From Candidatus Poribacteria bacterium (GTDB lineage: Bacteria; Poribacteria; WGA-4E; WGA-3G): a stretch of 64,000 bases of DNA. Made by a program: the position numbers and the translations under genes. The notes under the pieces were generated by a model, which made no database searches, was not told the DNA's origin, and saw only the letters and a program-made list of their open reading frames with translations. Positions 7,994 to 15,771 of the stretch are shown here, piece by piece (positions within the stretch are counted from its first letter, which is position 1; each line of letters starts with the position of its first letter). Location: contig OY282374.1 in NCBI GenBank assembly GCA_958295815.1, positions 247,416 through 311,415 on the forward strand, in the 5' to 3' direction.

Positions 7994-9280
7994 ATGGAGT
8001 TTATTATGCAGAAACATATTTTAAGAAACGCGCTAACGCTCCTACTTGCCTTTTTTTTCTTTACAGGGTTTTTGTCTGCCGACAATTGGCACCGATGGCG
8101 GGGACCAAATAACGACGGCATCAGCCAAGCCACTGATGCCCCTATCCACTGGAGTCAAACCGAAAATGTCCGATGGCGTCTGCCACTTCCTGGCGAAGCC
8201 GCCTCCACCCCAGTCGTCTGGGAAGATAAAATTTTTCTCACCTCCGCTGAAGGGGACGCTCTTGTTTTGATGTGTGTTAGCACTGAAGGCGAGGAACTCT
8301 GGAAACGGACTATTGGACGTGGAAACCGAAGCGTTCGTCGCGGTGAAGGCAATTTTGCCGCACCTTCTCCGACAACTGATGGTGAGCATGTCTGGGCGTT
8401 CTTCGGGAGCGGAGATCTCGTCTGTTATGATGTTCAAGGGAATGAGGTATGGCACACCAATCTCGCTGAGCGTTACGATAGGTTTAACCTCTTTTTTGTT
8501 ATGGCGTCAACCCCACTCCTTGACAAAGACCGGCTTTACATGCACCTCATCCACAGCAACGCATGGCTTGTCCTTGCACTCGACAAAATGACGGGTGAAG
8601 AAGTCTGGAAACATAACCGTAAAAGCGATGCAACCGAAGAGTGTGAACACGCCTACACCTCCCCTATTCTCTATCGCGATGCATCGCGCGAATACCTCGT
8701 GGTACATGGTGCCGATTATGTTACCGCACACAGCCTTGAAGACGGTAGCGAGATCTGGCGATGTGGTGATTTGAACCCTAAATCCAGTTATAACTACTCC
8801 TTGCGATTCGTTGCTTCTCCTGTTGCGACAGAGGGGCTAATTGTCGTTCCTTCTGCGAAAAACGGACCCGTTGTCGGTATTGATCCGGCTGCACAAGGCG
8901 ATGTAACAAATAGCAAGTGGCAACGCTGGAAACTCCAACGAGGCACACCGGATGTCCCCTCGCCGCTTATTCACGATGGCTTAATCTATCTCTGTCGAGA
9001 AAATGGAGACCTAATATGTCTCGATGCTGAAACTGGGGAACAACTCTATTACGAAGGAACGCATCGACATCGGCATCGCGCCTCACCTGTCTATGCGAAC
9101 GGCTATATTTATCTTACATCGCGAGACGGCGTTATCACCGTTGTCAAAGCAGGACGTGAATTTGAAGTCGTCGCCAGCAATTCCATGGGTGAAGTGATTT
9201 CCGCATCTCCCGTCATCACTAACCAGGCACTCTATCTCCGCAGTTATGAAGCACTCTACGCAATCGGTGGGGCGGAATGA
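7994..9280 (+). CDS. Secreted PQQ-like beta-propeller protein
   Basis: The 428-residue protein has an N-terminal signal peptide (hydrophobic run to FLSA) followed by DNWHRWRGPNNDGIS, a motif typical of outer-membrane-assembly/PQQ-like propellers in planctomycete-type genomes. Repeats include LLCLDAETGE-type blades (ICLDAETGEQLYYEGT, LALDKMTGEEVWKHN, YDVQGNEVWHTN). It may bind a substrate or cofactor, but no quinoprotein catalytic set is obvious. ATG 8006 is an alternative start that gives a tidier signal peptide. Its stop overlaps the next start by 4 bp (ATGA), showing coupling to the Mrp gene. Confidence 0.85.
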   Translation: MEFIMQKHILRNALTLLLAFFFFTGFLSADNWHRWRGPNNDGISQATDAPIHWSQTENVRWRLPLPGEAASTPVVWEDKIFLTSAEGDALVLMCVSTEGEELWKRTIGRGNRSVRRGEGNFAAPSPTTDGEHVWAFFGSGDLVCYDVQGNEVWHTNLAERYDRFNLFFVMASTPLLDKDRLYMHLIHSNAWLVLALDKMTGEEVWKHNRKSDATEECEHAYTSPILYRDASREYLVVHGADYVTAHSLEDGSEIWRCGDLNPKSSYNYSLRFVASPVATEGLIVVPSAKNGPVVGIDPAAQGDVTNSKWQRWKLQRGTPDVPSPLIHDGLIYLCRENGDLICLDAETGEQLYYEGTHRHRHRASPVYANGYIYLTSRDGVITVVKAGREFEVVASNSMGEVISASPVITNQALYLRSYEALYAIGGAE

Positions 9281-10167
9281 AAAGTTACAAAGATTTGCCA
9301 AGCGATGCTGGTTCTAATATTATAGGGCAAGTTGCGGCACAGTCAACTCGGGTCCAGAAACGGCTTGCCTCCGTCAAACACACGGTTGCGATTATGAGTG
9401 GAAAAGGCGGGGTCGGCAAAAGTTCGCTCACCGCCAATCTCGCCACCGCGTTGACTCTCAAGGGCAACACTGTCGGGGTCGTCGATGCTGACATCAATGG
9501 ACCAACACTTGCTAAAATGATGGGGGTCCGCAACGCCACACTCGAATATTCGCAGACAGGTGTCAAACCCGCTACTACCGCACTAGGCACCAAACTTATT
9601 TCCATGGATTTGCTCTTGGCGGAAGATGACGCACCAGTCATCTGGAATGCGCACACCCAGAAGGACGCGTTTACATGGCGTTCCACAATGGAGGTCAGCG
9701 CACTCCGAGAGTTCATCGCCGACACCGAATGGGGTGAATTAGATTACCTCCTGCTTGATCTGCCTCCCGGAACCGATCGGCTTCCAAATCTGGCGGAGCT
9801 TGTTCCCGACCTCGGTGGTGTAGTCGTTGTGACAATCCCATCTGAAGTCTCGCAGTTAATCGTTAAAAAATCGGTAACGATGGCAAAAGATATTCTTAAG
9901 ATTCCGATCATTGGTGTTGTTGAAAATATGGCTTTCTATATCTGTCAACACTGTGGTGAGGAGGAACCGCTCTTTTCCGCCGAGGAATCCTTAAACGGTG
10001 CCTTCCAACAGGCAATCCTCGGTAGTATCCCCTTTGATCCGCGGCTCGCGCGCGCCAGTGACAACGGAACCCTTTATCTTGATGAATACCCGGATGTTCC
10101 CGCAAGCAAGGCACTCATCGGGGTTGCTGAAAAGATTCAAGCGTTTTTTCAAGGAGACACTAAATGA
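9277..10167 (+). CDS. mrp: Mrp/NBP35-type P-loop ATPase (iron-sulfur carrier)
   Basis: The 296-residue soluble protein has the deviant Walker A motif MSGKGGVGKSSLTANLA at about residue 43, VVDADINGPTLAKMMG, a Walker B-like LLLDLPPGT segment and a C-terminal CxxC (CQHCGEE) that bridges an Fe-S cluster in the dimer. Mrp proteins assemble or carry [4Fe-4S] clusters to target enzymes. It overlaps both neighbours by ATGA, so the propeller, Mrp and zinc-ribbon/PCP_red genes are translationally coupled. No N-terminal DUF59 domain is present. Confidence 0.92.
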   Translation: MKSYKDLPSDAGSNIIGQVAAQSTRVQKRLASVKHTVAIMSGKGGVGKSSLTANLATALTLKGNTVGVVDADINGPTLAKMMGVRNATLEYSQTGVKPATTALGTKLISMDLLLAEDDAPVIWNAHTQKDAFTWRSTMEVSALREFIADTEWGELDYLLLDLPPGTDRLPNLAELVPDLGGVVVVTIPSEVSQLIVKKSVTMAKDILKIPIIGVVENMAFYICQHCGEEEPLFSAEESLNGAFQQAILGSIPFDPRLARASDNGTLYLDEYPDVPASKALIGVAEKIQAFFQGDTK

Positions 10168-10691
10168 AATTCCTATGTACAGACTGCGACACAGCAATGA
10201 AGTTTAAAGACGTTACCCGTCCCGAACAGGGCTCTGTAACAGCACTATTTGAATGTCCTGACTGCTTTACAGAGATTGCCATGTTTCTCAATCCATCGGA
10301 AACGCAGATGCTGAAATCCTTGGATCTCAAACTCGGGGGTAACAACGAAGCAGCGCAGCCGATGCAGATGATCCGCTCGCAATTAGAAACCGCAAAAACC
10401 GAACCTGTTTCGGTAGAAGCCACTACTAATTCGGGCGAGACTGCTGAAGGTGGCAAATGTCCCTTTACCTCGGTCATCTCAGATGCATTTCAGGAAGAAT
10501 CCACACCTACTCCTGAACCAACCGGTCCCGTTTGGACGCCAGAGGCGTTGGAGCGCTTGGAACGGATCCCCAGTTTCGTCCGCCCCATGGCAAAGATGGG
10601 CATCGAAAGTTTTGCCAAAGACAACGGACACGATGAGATTACAGGCGAAGTCATGGATGCCGCGCGCGGCAACTTCCCCGCACAATTCTAA
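10164..10691 (+). CDS. Zinc-ribbon plus PCP_red domain protein
   Basis: The 175-residue protein has two N-terminal CxxC pairs (CTDC near residue 5, CPDC near 32) that probably bind zinc. A polar linker follows, then a C-terminal PCP_red-like helix bundle (VWTPEALERLERIPSFVRP...ESFAKDNGHDEITGEVM). This is the fourth PCP_red copy within 5 kb. The ATGA overlap with mrp suggests a functional link between this small domain and Fe-S delivery, an inference also supported by the domain's origin in an Fe-S reductase. Function is not established. Confidence 0.82.
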   Translation: MKFLCTDCDTAMKFKDVTRPEQGSVTALFECPDCFTEIAMFLNPSETQMLKSLDLKLGGNNEAAQPMQMIRSQLETAKTEPVSVEATTNSGETAEGGKCPFTSVISDAFQEESTPTPEPTGPVWTPEALERLERIPSFVRPMAKMGIESFAKDNGHDEITGEVMDAARGNFPAQF

Positions 10692-10731
10692 ATTCCCACT
10701 GCCGTGTCCCAATCGCACCCGATAAACGTTT

Positions 10732-10763
10732 AGGCGAGGTCCCTGTGTCTCGCCTCTTTTCTT
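10732..10763 (+). terminator. Hairpin terminator after the PCP_red cluster
   Basis: AGGCGAG / CTCGCCT forms a 7-bp stem around a 10-nt loop, followed at once by CTTTTCTT. It lies 40 bp after the stop at 10691. The stem is also a member of the TTAGGCGAG palindromic family, so a repeat appears to serve as terminator. Confidence 0.6.
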
Positions 10764-10780
10764 AATATCTCAGAAAGGAT

Positions 10781-10805
10781 GTTAGACGAGGTCCCCGTGC
10801 CTCGC
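10781..10805. repeat. GTTAG-GCGAGG palindromic repeat
   Basis: A second copy of the GTTAGgCGAGGTC...CCTCGC element, related to the four copies at 50227-50364 (here GTTAGACGAGG). The surrounding gap 10692-11255 otherwise holds only a weak AAAATTATAATTTT palindrome at 10886-10899 and no supported gene. Confidence 0.55.
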
Positions 10806-11255
10806 ATTTCTCCTCGATAGGTGGGTCTCCGAACTCACTGGTCTTCCCTAACCAACCTCTCCAATCCACCAACCTGCGACCTCCCAAAATTATAATTTTT
10901 TATTAAACTCATACCAATAGTCTGAAACCTAACATAAAGGATATCCGTTTGTTATAAAGCGTTTGGGTTTCACTCCGATTTGGGAGTCTTGAGGGCAAAA
11001 TGGAATCCCAAATGAGCCAAATACTTGAAATCTTTTTTATTCCGTTTGATGAACTTACACGCTTGATATGATATTACGGAGAAGTAAAGGTGAAAATTAG
11101 TGATATGTCCTCTTAACACTGCATCAAAACACGGGCTGGGTACATTAATAGCATTTGGGAATATTCAGCGCGAGAAGATGAACCTGCACAAAGATAAAAA
11201 AGTTATAAATTTTAATAACTCAGGCGTCCCCACTCCCAAACTTGCGGAGGCAATA

Positions 11256-12029
11256 ATGAAAGTAGGTTTTAAAATGATAAAAAAAAGTGAACTTTTAGCG
11301 TTAAGTTTAATCAGTGGCATCCTGATTATGCTTGTCAGCATAACTGGTTGTTCCGATGTCCCTTATACAGGTCAGATTGTCACAGTTCAGCATGTAGACC
11401 AATATCTTACTTCAATTGAACAAAATACTGTCTGCCTTCAGGATGGATTTGATTCAGTTTGCATCAAACTCATGCTGGATGATGTAGAAGTCACAGAGAC
11501 AAACGTGGACTACACGCCTATTGTCCACGTGCATCCCACAAGCCTAAGTTATGTATTCTATTATGAAGGTAGGCCTATTCTACAGGCGAAAAAGGGCATG
11601 GATACCACCGAACTTGTGCAGGAATTGGTAGATAATGGAAGAGTTCAGCTGCCCGCAGATATCAATGACATCGGCAATAGCGGTGCTCAAAATAATTTTG
11701 AAGGCTGGACGATTCAGATATACTATCTCGATTCAGCTCCGCCAATAAATCGTAGGCTAACACTTGGAAACAGTGGACTTGACATCAGAGTTGTAGAAGG
11801 AACAAGGATGTTATCTCACGACCGAAGAGACCTTCGGATAAGGAACTTTGCGGAAACTGATGGACTCGGTGTCGGACGCGGCGTTCAATTCTCTGTTGAT
11901 ACTGAGGCACAGAACGTAACGGTTCAAGTGGGTGGGTTGGTTCTAGGTCATACCGCAAAATTCCACATCAGCGCAAATGGTGTTGAATCTGATTCACAAA
12001 CCAATATCCTCCAATTGCAACCACTCTAG
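11256..12029 (+). CDS. Hypothetical lipoprotein (paralogue 1)
   Basis: ATG 11256, preceded by GGAGG at 11246-11250, gives a 257-residue lipoprotein. It has a basic start, a hydrophobic run and lipobox VSITGC; the longer open frame from 11100 has no ribosome site. Downstream, VCLQDGFDSVCIKL contains two cysteines, followed by HVHPTSLSYVFYYEGRPIL. The C-terminal half (GWTIQIYYLDS...) is beta-rich. The next gene is a paralogue with the same N- and C-terminal blocks. No known family is recognised; a cell-envelope role is inferred from the lipobox. Confidence 0.78.
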   Translation: MKVGFKMIKKSELLALSLISGILIMLVSITGCSDVPYTGQIVTVQHVDQYLTSIEQNTVCLQDGFDSVCIKLMLDDVEVTETNVDYTPIVHVHPTSLSYVFYYEGRPILQAKKGMDTTELVQELVDNGRVQLPADINDIGNSGAQNNFEGWTIQIYYLDSAPPINRRLTLGNSGLDIRVVEGTRMLSHDRRDLRIRNFAETDGLGVGRGVQFSVDTEAQNVTVQVGGLVLGHTAKFHISANGVESDSQTNILQLQPL

Positions 12030-12054
12030 TAAATCGTAGGGAAGGAATAACGTC

Positions 12055-13278
12055 ATGGCAAAAACAATGTTAAAAATCCGACCTTTATCGTTAAGCTTAA
12101 TCGGTGGTATCCTACTTATGTTTTTGAGTATAACTGGATGTTCCGATACACCGTTCGGTTCGTTAACAGTTGACGATATAGACCGGTATACCATCTCGAA
12201 TGGCGGCGGAGCTGTCTGCATTCAGGACGGAATTGATTCGGCTTGCGTGCAGCTTGTGGCGCAGGGAAGCGGCGGTACTGCCATCAGCAATGCCCCTATC
12301 ATTCACATCCATCCACACAAACTTATTTATGTGTTCTATTATGAAGATAGACCCATTTTGCGTGCCGAAAGAGTGATGGACACCACCGTGATTGTCGAGC
12401 AATTCAACGATCTTGGAAGATCGCAGTCAAGGAATAGTGGCGGTGATCAGAGCAGGGGTGGCAATACGGGCAATACGGGTACCAACAATAAAGGTGGTAA
12501 TACTGGTAATAACGGCGGAGGCGGCAATAACGGGAACCCAGGAAACACTGGTAATAACGGTGGCGGCGGCAATACTGGTAATCCGCCAAGTAGTGATACT
12601 CCTAATAACAACGGCGACACCAATAACGGCGGTAATAATGGTGGTAACGGCGGCGGTAATAATGGTGGCAACAATGGTGGTAACAATGGCGGCAACAATG
12701 GTGGTAACAATGGCGGCAACAATGGCGGCAACAACGGTGGCAATAATGGTGGTAACGGCGGCGGTAATAATGGCGGCAATGGTGGTGGTAACAACGGCGG
12801 CAACAACGGTGGCACTACCAACACACCGGAAGATACCAACACGCCAGACACTACCGACACAACACCTGAAGTCGTGGAGCCAACTAGGATAGATCCCAAG
12901 GCTATTGAAACACACCATGTTTACCCATTGGATGATCAAGGTAATTTGATCGAGGAGGAGAGACGAGGCTGGTTGGTGTGGATATACTATCCAGACGACT
13001 ACACAGGTGAACGCGGGCTAACACCAGAAACCAGCGGATTTGATATCACCATAACAGATGACCAAGGAAATGAACTTGAAATAAGTAGCTTTGTACAGAC
13101 TGAAGGTGGATTCCTTGGCAGGTATTCTGTTCAGTTCTTTGTTGAAACGGAGGCACCACAGATAACGATAAGTGTGACAGGGGAAGTCCTCTCCACTCGA
13201 ACCGCAGTATTCAAGATGAACGCAGATGGCACGATGCAGATGGATGGCACGAATAGTTACCAACTTAACCCCATATAG
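12055..13278 (+). CDS. Hypothetical lipoprotein with Gly/Asn-rich linker (paralogue 2)
   Basis: The 407-residue protein begins like its upstream neighbour (lipobox LSITGC, VCIQDGIDSACVQL, HIHPHKLIYVFYYEDRPIL). It ends with a matching beta-rich block (GWLVWIYYPDDYTGERGLTPETSGFDI). Between them, at about residues 130-260, is a low-complexity linker of NNGG and NGGG units followed by a Thr/Asp/Pro stretch. The two genes look like a tandem duplication in which one copy gained the linker. Long frames on the other strand across the linker are artefacts of the repeat. The function is unknown. Confidence 0.78.
   Translation: MAKTMLKIRPLSLSLIGGILLMFLSITGCSDTPFGSLTVDDIDRYTISNGGGAVCIQDGIDSACVQLVAQGSGGTAISNAPIIHIHPHKLIYVFYYEDRPILRAERVMDTTVIVEQFNDLGRSQSRNSGGDQSRGGNTGNTGTNNKGGNTGNNGGGGNNGNPGNTGNNGGGGNTGNPPSSDTPNNNGDTNNGGNNGGNGGGNNGGNNGGNNGGNNGGNNGGNNGGNNGGNNGGNGGGNNGGNGGGNNGGNNGGTTNTPEDTNTPDTTDTTPEVVEPTRIDPKAIETHHVYPLDDQGNLIEEERRGWLVWIYYPDDYTGERGLTPETSGFDITITDDQGNELEISSFVQTEGGFLGRYSVQFFVETEAPQITISVTGEVLSTRTAVFKMNADGTMQMDGTNSYQLNPI
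12440..12822 (+). repeat. Coding minisatellite (Asn-Asn-Gly-Gly units)
   Basis: DNA coding for NNGG/NGGG is built of 12-bp-like units such as AACAATGGTGGT with synonymous third-base changes, so the repeat is conserved better as protein than as DNA. It encodes the flexible linker of the lipoprotein at 12055-13278 and could change length by slippage. Confidence 0.8.
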
Positions 13279-13303
13279 CCGAGCGGGAATCAGTAAATCT
13301 AAA

Positions 13304-13331
13304 GTAGTAGACACACTCCGTGTGCCGTTTA
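13304..13331 (+). repeat. REP-like hairpin, GTAGTAG-(ACACA/TGTG)-CGTT
   Basis: GTAGTAG is followed by a short stem (ACACA..TGTG) and CGTT. The flanks are those of the 37-bp array at 25150, but the stem sequence differs. Confidence 0.55.
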
Positions 13332-13387
13332 CAACGGACGTGGTGTAGCACCACTAACAGCGGTGTATGCATCAATCCTATAACTAT

Positions 13388-13423
13388 ATAAAGGGCAATG
13401 GACTTCAATCCATTGCCCTTTAT
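13388..13423 (+). terminator. Rho-independent-type terminator after lipoprotein pair
   Basis: A perfect 15-bp inverted repeat (13388-13402 with 13409-13423) flanks a 6-nt loop CTTCAA and is followed by CTTTTC. It lies 110 bp after the stop of the second lipoprotein and is the best terminator in this gap. Confidence 0.65.
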
Positions 13424-13438
13424 CTTTTCACCTCGTTT

Positions 13439-13463
13439 GTAGTAGTGCGATTCATCGCACGTT
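13439..13463 (+). repeat. REP-like hairpin, GTAGTAG-(TGCGA/TCGCA)-CGTT
   Basis: GTAGTAG, 5-bp stem TGCGA/TCGCA with loop TTCA, then CGTT. This is a third stem variant within identical flanks (compare 13304 and 25150). Confidence 0.55.
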
Positions 13464-13554
13464 GTACATTCCAAGATTACGGGCATTCGGGCGTAAAGCC
13501 CAATCCTTTAGGTTTGGAATATAAGCCCGTGAGGGACGTATTTCCCTAAAAAAC

Positions 13555-13584
13555 TTTACAAATATAGTGAAAATGTGCTATAAT
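13555..13584 (+). promoter_or_regulatory. Sigma-70-type promoter upstream of tnpB remnant
   Basis: TTTACA at 13555-13560 and TATAAT at 13579-13584 are separated by 18 bp. It lies about 100 bp before the tnpB start and within the probable left end of the element, which also holds a long imperfect hairpin at 13599-13639 (GGCAGACA / TGTCTGCC with an inner GTTGTC / GACAAC stem). Confidence 0.5.
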
Positions 13585-13681
13585 CTTTGTATCAAGTTGG
13601 CAGACATAACGAGCGTTGTCGCAAGACAACGTGTCTGCCTACCCACTCGTTAGGGGTTAAAGACTTGAGACTTGATAACCC

Positions 13682-14790
13682 ATGAAAACCTATAAGTATA
13701 AGATATACAATCAGTCGAATACAATTCGCATTGGCAACTTGCTTGACGATATGTGGCAAGTGCATGCCTACTTCCATAAGTGGCAAGACCAAAGATACAA
13801 AGACGGCTTTCCGTATGCCAACTACGCTGCAATGTGTGAACATGCGAAAGATTTGAAAGGAACTACACACCCACATTGGCAGTCTTTGCCAAGCCAAGCG
13901 ATCCAAGCAGAGTTGGAACGCATTGATAATGCGTATCAAAGGTTCTTTAATAAACTCGGGGTAAACCCCATATCAAACCGCGCCATAAGTTTAAGTCTAT
14001 CACGCTTAAACAAACTGGATATAAACTCACTAACAATCGTATTACGCTCACATTTCGTAAGTGGGAGAACGATAAATGGCGATTTGATAAAGTGCCGTAT
14101 ACATTCCATAAGCACCGTCAGTGACACGGAACTATTGCCCGTATCACGATAAAGCGTGATGCCTGTGGAAACTATTGGCTCTGCATAACAACGTCCTATA
14201 CAGATTTTAGACCCCTGCCAGCAACAGGTCAGAGCGTTGGGGCAGACTTCGGCATGAAAGAGGCATACTTGACCCTAAGCACGGGTGAGAAGATACAACA
14301 CCGACAACCTTTGAAACAGTCCTTGAACAAACTTCGTAGCCTCAACAAAGAACTTTCTCGGAAAAAGAAAGGTTCTAATCGCTGGTGGTGGTGTGTCCGA
14401 GAACTCGCACGTCTCTATCGGAAAATAGCCAACCAACGCAACGACTTTCATTGGCAACTTGCCTCTAAACTTTGTAAGAAGTTTGATACGATAGTCCTTG
14501 AGACGTTGAACCTTGAGGGTATGAAACGCCTCTGGGGACGTAAAGTCTCTGACCTCGCCTTCTACCAGTTTGTTGAGATATTGAAGTATAAATGTCAAAA
14601 ACATAAGCGTCTTTTCAAACAAGTCGGTCAATGGACAGCTACAACGAAACCGTGTGGCGATTGTGGGTTTCATAACGAAACCCTCACTCTGAATGATAGG
14701 CAGTGGATATGCTCTGAATGTGGTTCACACCACGATAGAGACATCAACGCTGCGATAAACATTTTGCGGGCAGGGATAGCCGTTCCTTGA
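13682..14790 (+). pseudogene. tnpB: tnpB (RNA-guided nuclease family) broken by frameshift and stop
   Basis: The first part reads MKTYKYKIYNQSN... to about 13962 (AYQRFFNKLG). The homologous reading then moves to another frame (KFKSITLKQTGYKLTNN...), meets an in-frame TGA at 14122-14124 and continues to 14790. RuvC-like residues survive: D in GADFGMKEAYL, E in VLETLNLEGM, and the final D in HHDRDINAAINI. The four-cysteine zinc finger CGDC...CSEC is also intact. TnpB proteins are RNA-guided DNA nucleases encoded by IS200/IS605 elements. With at least one frameshift and one nonsense codon this copy should be inactive, unless the changes are assembly errors. Confidence 0.85.
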
Positions 14791-14912
14791 CGATATGCCT
14801 ACGTTTTGCGTAGGGAAATGCCCGCCGGTGGAGCGAAAATAAGACGGTAGATTCTATGAGAACACCGCAGTCGCTATGAAACCGAAGCCCACGCCTTTAG
14901 GCGTTGGGTGCT
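14760..14912 (+). ncRNA. Possible omega/reRNA region of the TnpB element
   Basis: In active TnpB elements the guide RNA comes from the end of tnpB and the right end. Here the 120 nt after tnpB carry several short stems (CCTACG-TTTTG-CGTAGG near 14799 and the CCCACGCC/GGCGTTGGG hairpin at 14888). I infer a former guide RNA only from this layout. Confidence 0.3.
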
Positions 14913-14913
14913 A

Positions 14914-15714
14914 TCACTCATCAAGTTGATGCACAACGGCAAGCGGCGTCGCCGCGAGTAAACCCGCATCAATCGGAATGATAACACCAGAAATCCATTT
15001 CGCCTCGTCACTGGCGAGAAAGACGGTTGCCCAAGCTACATCCCATGCGGTTCCTTCCGTTCCCAGCGGTCCAATCAATCGCCGCCGTTCCCGTTCCGCT
15101 TCACTCAGATACGGCGCAGGAAACGAGGCATAGAGATGCCCAGGGGCAATGCAATTCACTCTGACCTTATCCCGTCCGTGATGAACCGCCATCACCTTTG
15201 TTGCTGAAATCATTCCACCCTTCGCAGCAGCATACGGCACATTTCTCGATGAACCCGCTCGCAACGCGTCAATTGACGAGACGTTGATAATCGAGCCACC
15301 GCCTGCCTCAGCCATCCGTGGGATTGCATGCTTGCATGCAAGAATCATACTTTTGAGGTTGACGTCCATCACTCTGTCCCACTTCTCCGCGTCAACCTGC
15401 GTGACCATCCCGGAACCGCCGAGTCCTACGTTGTTAAACAGAATGTTAACTTTCCCGAAGTGTTCGACAGCAGCATCTACCATTCCAGCGCAGGCTTCCT
15501 CTGTAGACACGTCTCCGATAAACACCGCGCCCTCACCACCTGCTTCCTCAATTTCTGCAAGTGTAGCGTTAGCATTCTCAGGAGAGAGGTCCACCAATAG
15601 CACCTTCGCACCTTCTTTAGCAAAAAGTATTGATGTCGCATATCCGGTCCCGTCAACTTCACCCTTTTTCCCGGCACCCGTAACAATCGCAACCTTCCCG
15701 TTCAATCGATCCAT
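14914..15714 (-). CDS. SDR-family NAD(P)-dependent oxidoreductase
   Basis: The 266-residue protein has the classical short-chain dehydrogenase layout. It shows a nucleotide-binding TGAGKKGEVDGTGYA segment (a slightly enlarged TGxxxGxG loop), VDLSPENA after beta-2, NNVG in place of NNAG, the catalytic Ser in INVSSIDA, and YAAAKGG (YxxxK). Cofactor preference is probably NAD(H), given the acidic residue after beta-2. The substrate is unknown. ATG 15714 has a GGAG ribosome site. It lies 57 bp after a Gfo/Idh/MocA gene on the same strand, suggesting a shared catabolic role in polyol or sugar oxidation. Confidence 0.9.
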   Translation of the reverse strand: MDRLNGKVAIVTGAGKKGEVDGTGYATSILFAKEGAKVLLVDLSPENANATLAEIEEAGGEGAVFIGDVSTEEACAGMVDAAVEHFGKVNILFNNVGLGGSGMVTQVDAEKWDRVMDVNLKSMILACKHAIPRMAEAGGGSIINVSSIDALRAGSSRNVPYAAAKGGMISATKVMAVHHGRDKVRVNCIAPGHLYASFPAPYLSEAERERRRLIGPLGTEGTAWDVAWATVFLASDEAKWISGVIIPIDAGLLAATPLAVVHQLDE

Positions 15715-15771
15715 TGTCTACTCCATAGGGCAAATTAACCTTGCTCCGATTAATTTGCCACAAATCTGGAT

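Larger units (their letters stand above)
13586..14912 (+). mobile_element. TnpB-only IS200/IS605-type element (degenerate)
   Basis: The element consists of a hairpin-rich left part (13599-13639), a broken tnpB and a right end carrying the stem CCCACGCC-TTTA-GGCGTTGGG at 14888-14908, the kind of hairpin seen at the right end of IS605/IS1341-type elements. No tnpA is present. The right end abuts the stop codon of the SDR gene (14914), so insertion occurred at the extreme 3' end of that gene without breaking it. Exact boundaries are uncertain. Confidence 0.6.

Noticed and set aside
7994..9280. PQQ-dependent dehydrogenase
   Set aside because: Only propeller repeats are visible; the cofactor and calcium ligands and usual length (over 550 residues) are absent.
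12427..12939. Long frames on the minus strand over the Gly/Asn linker
   Set aside because: They are low-complexity by-products (Pro/Leu or Ile/Thr runs) of the plus-strand repeat; the plus frame has lipobox and paralogue support.
13499..13518. Another TnpB-element right end (CCAATCC-TTTA-GGTTTGG)
   Set aside because: It resembles the TTTA-loop hairpin at 14888, but no tnpB precedes it and the stem is short.
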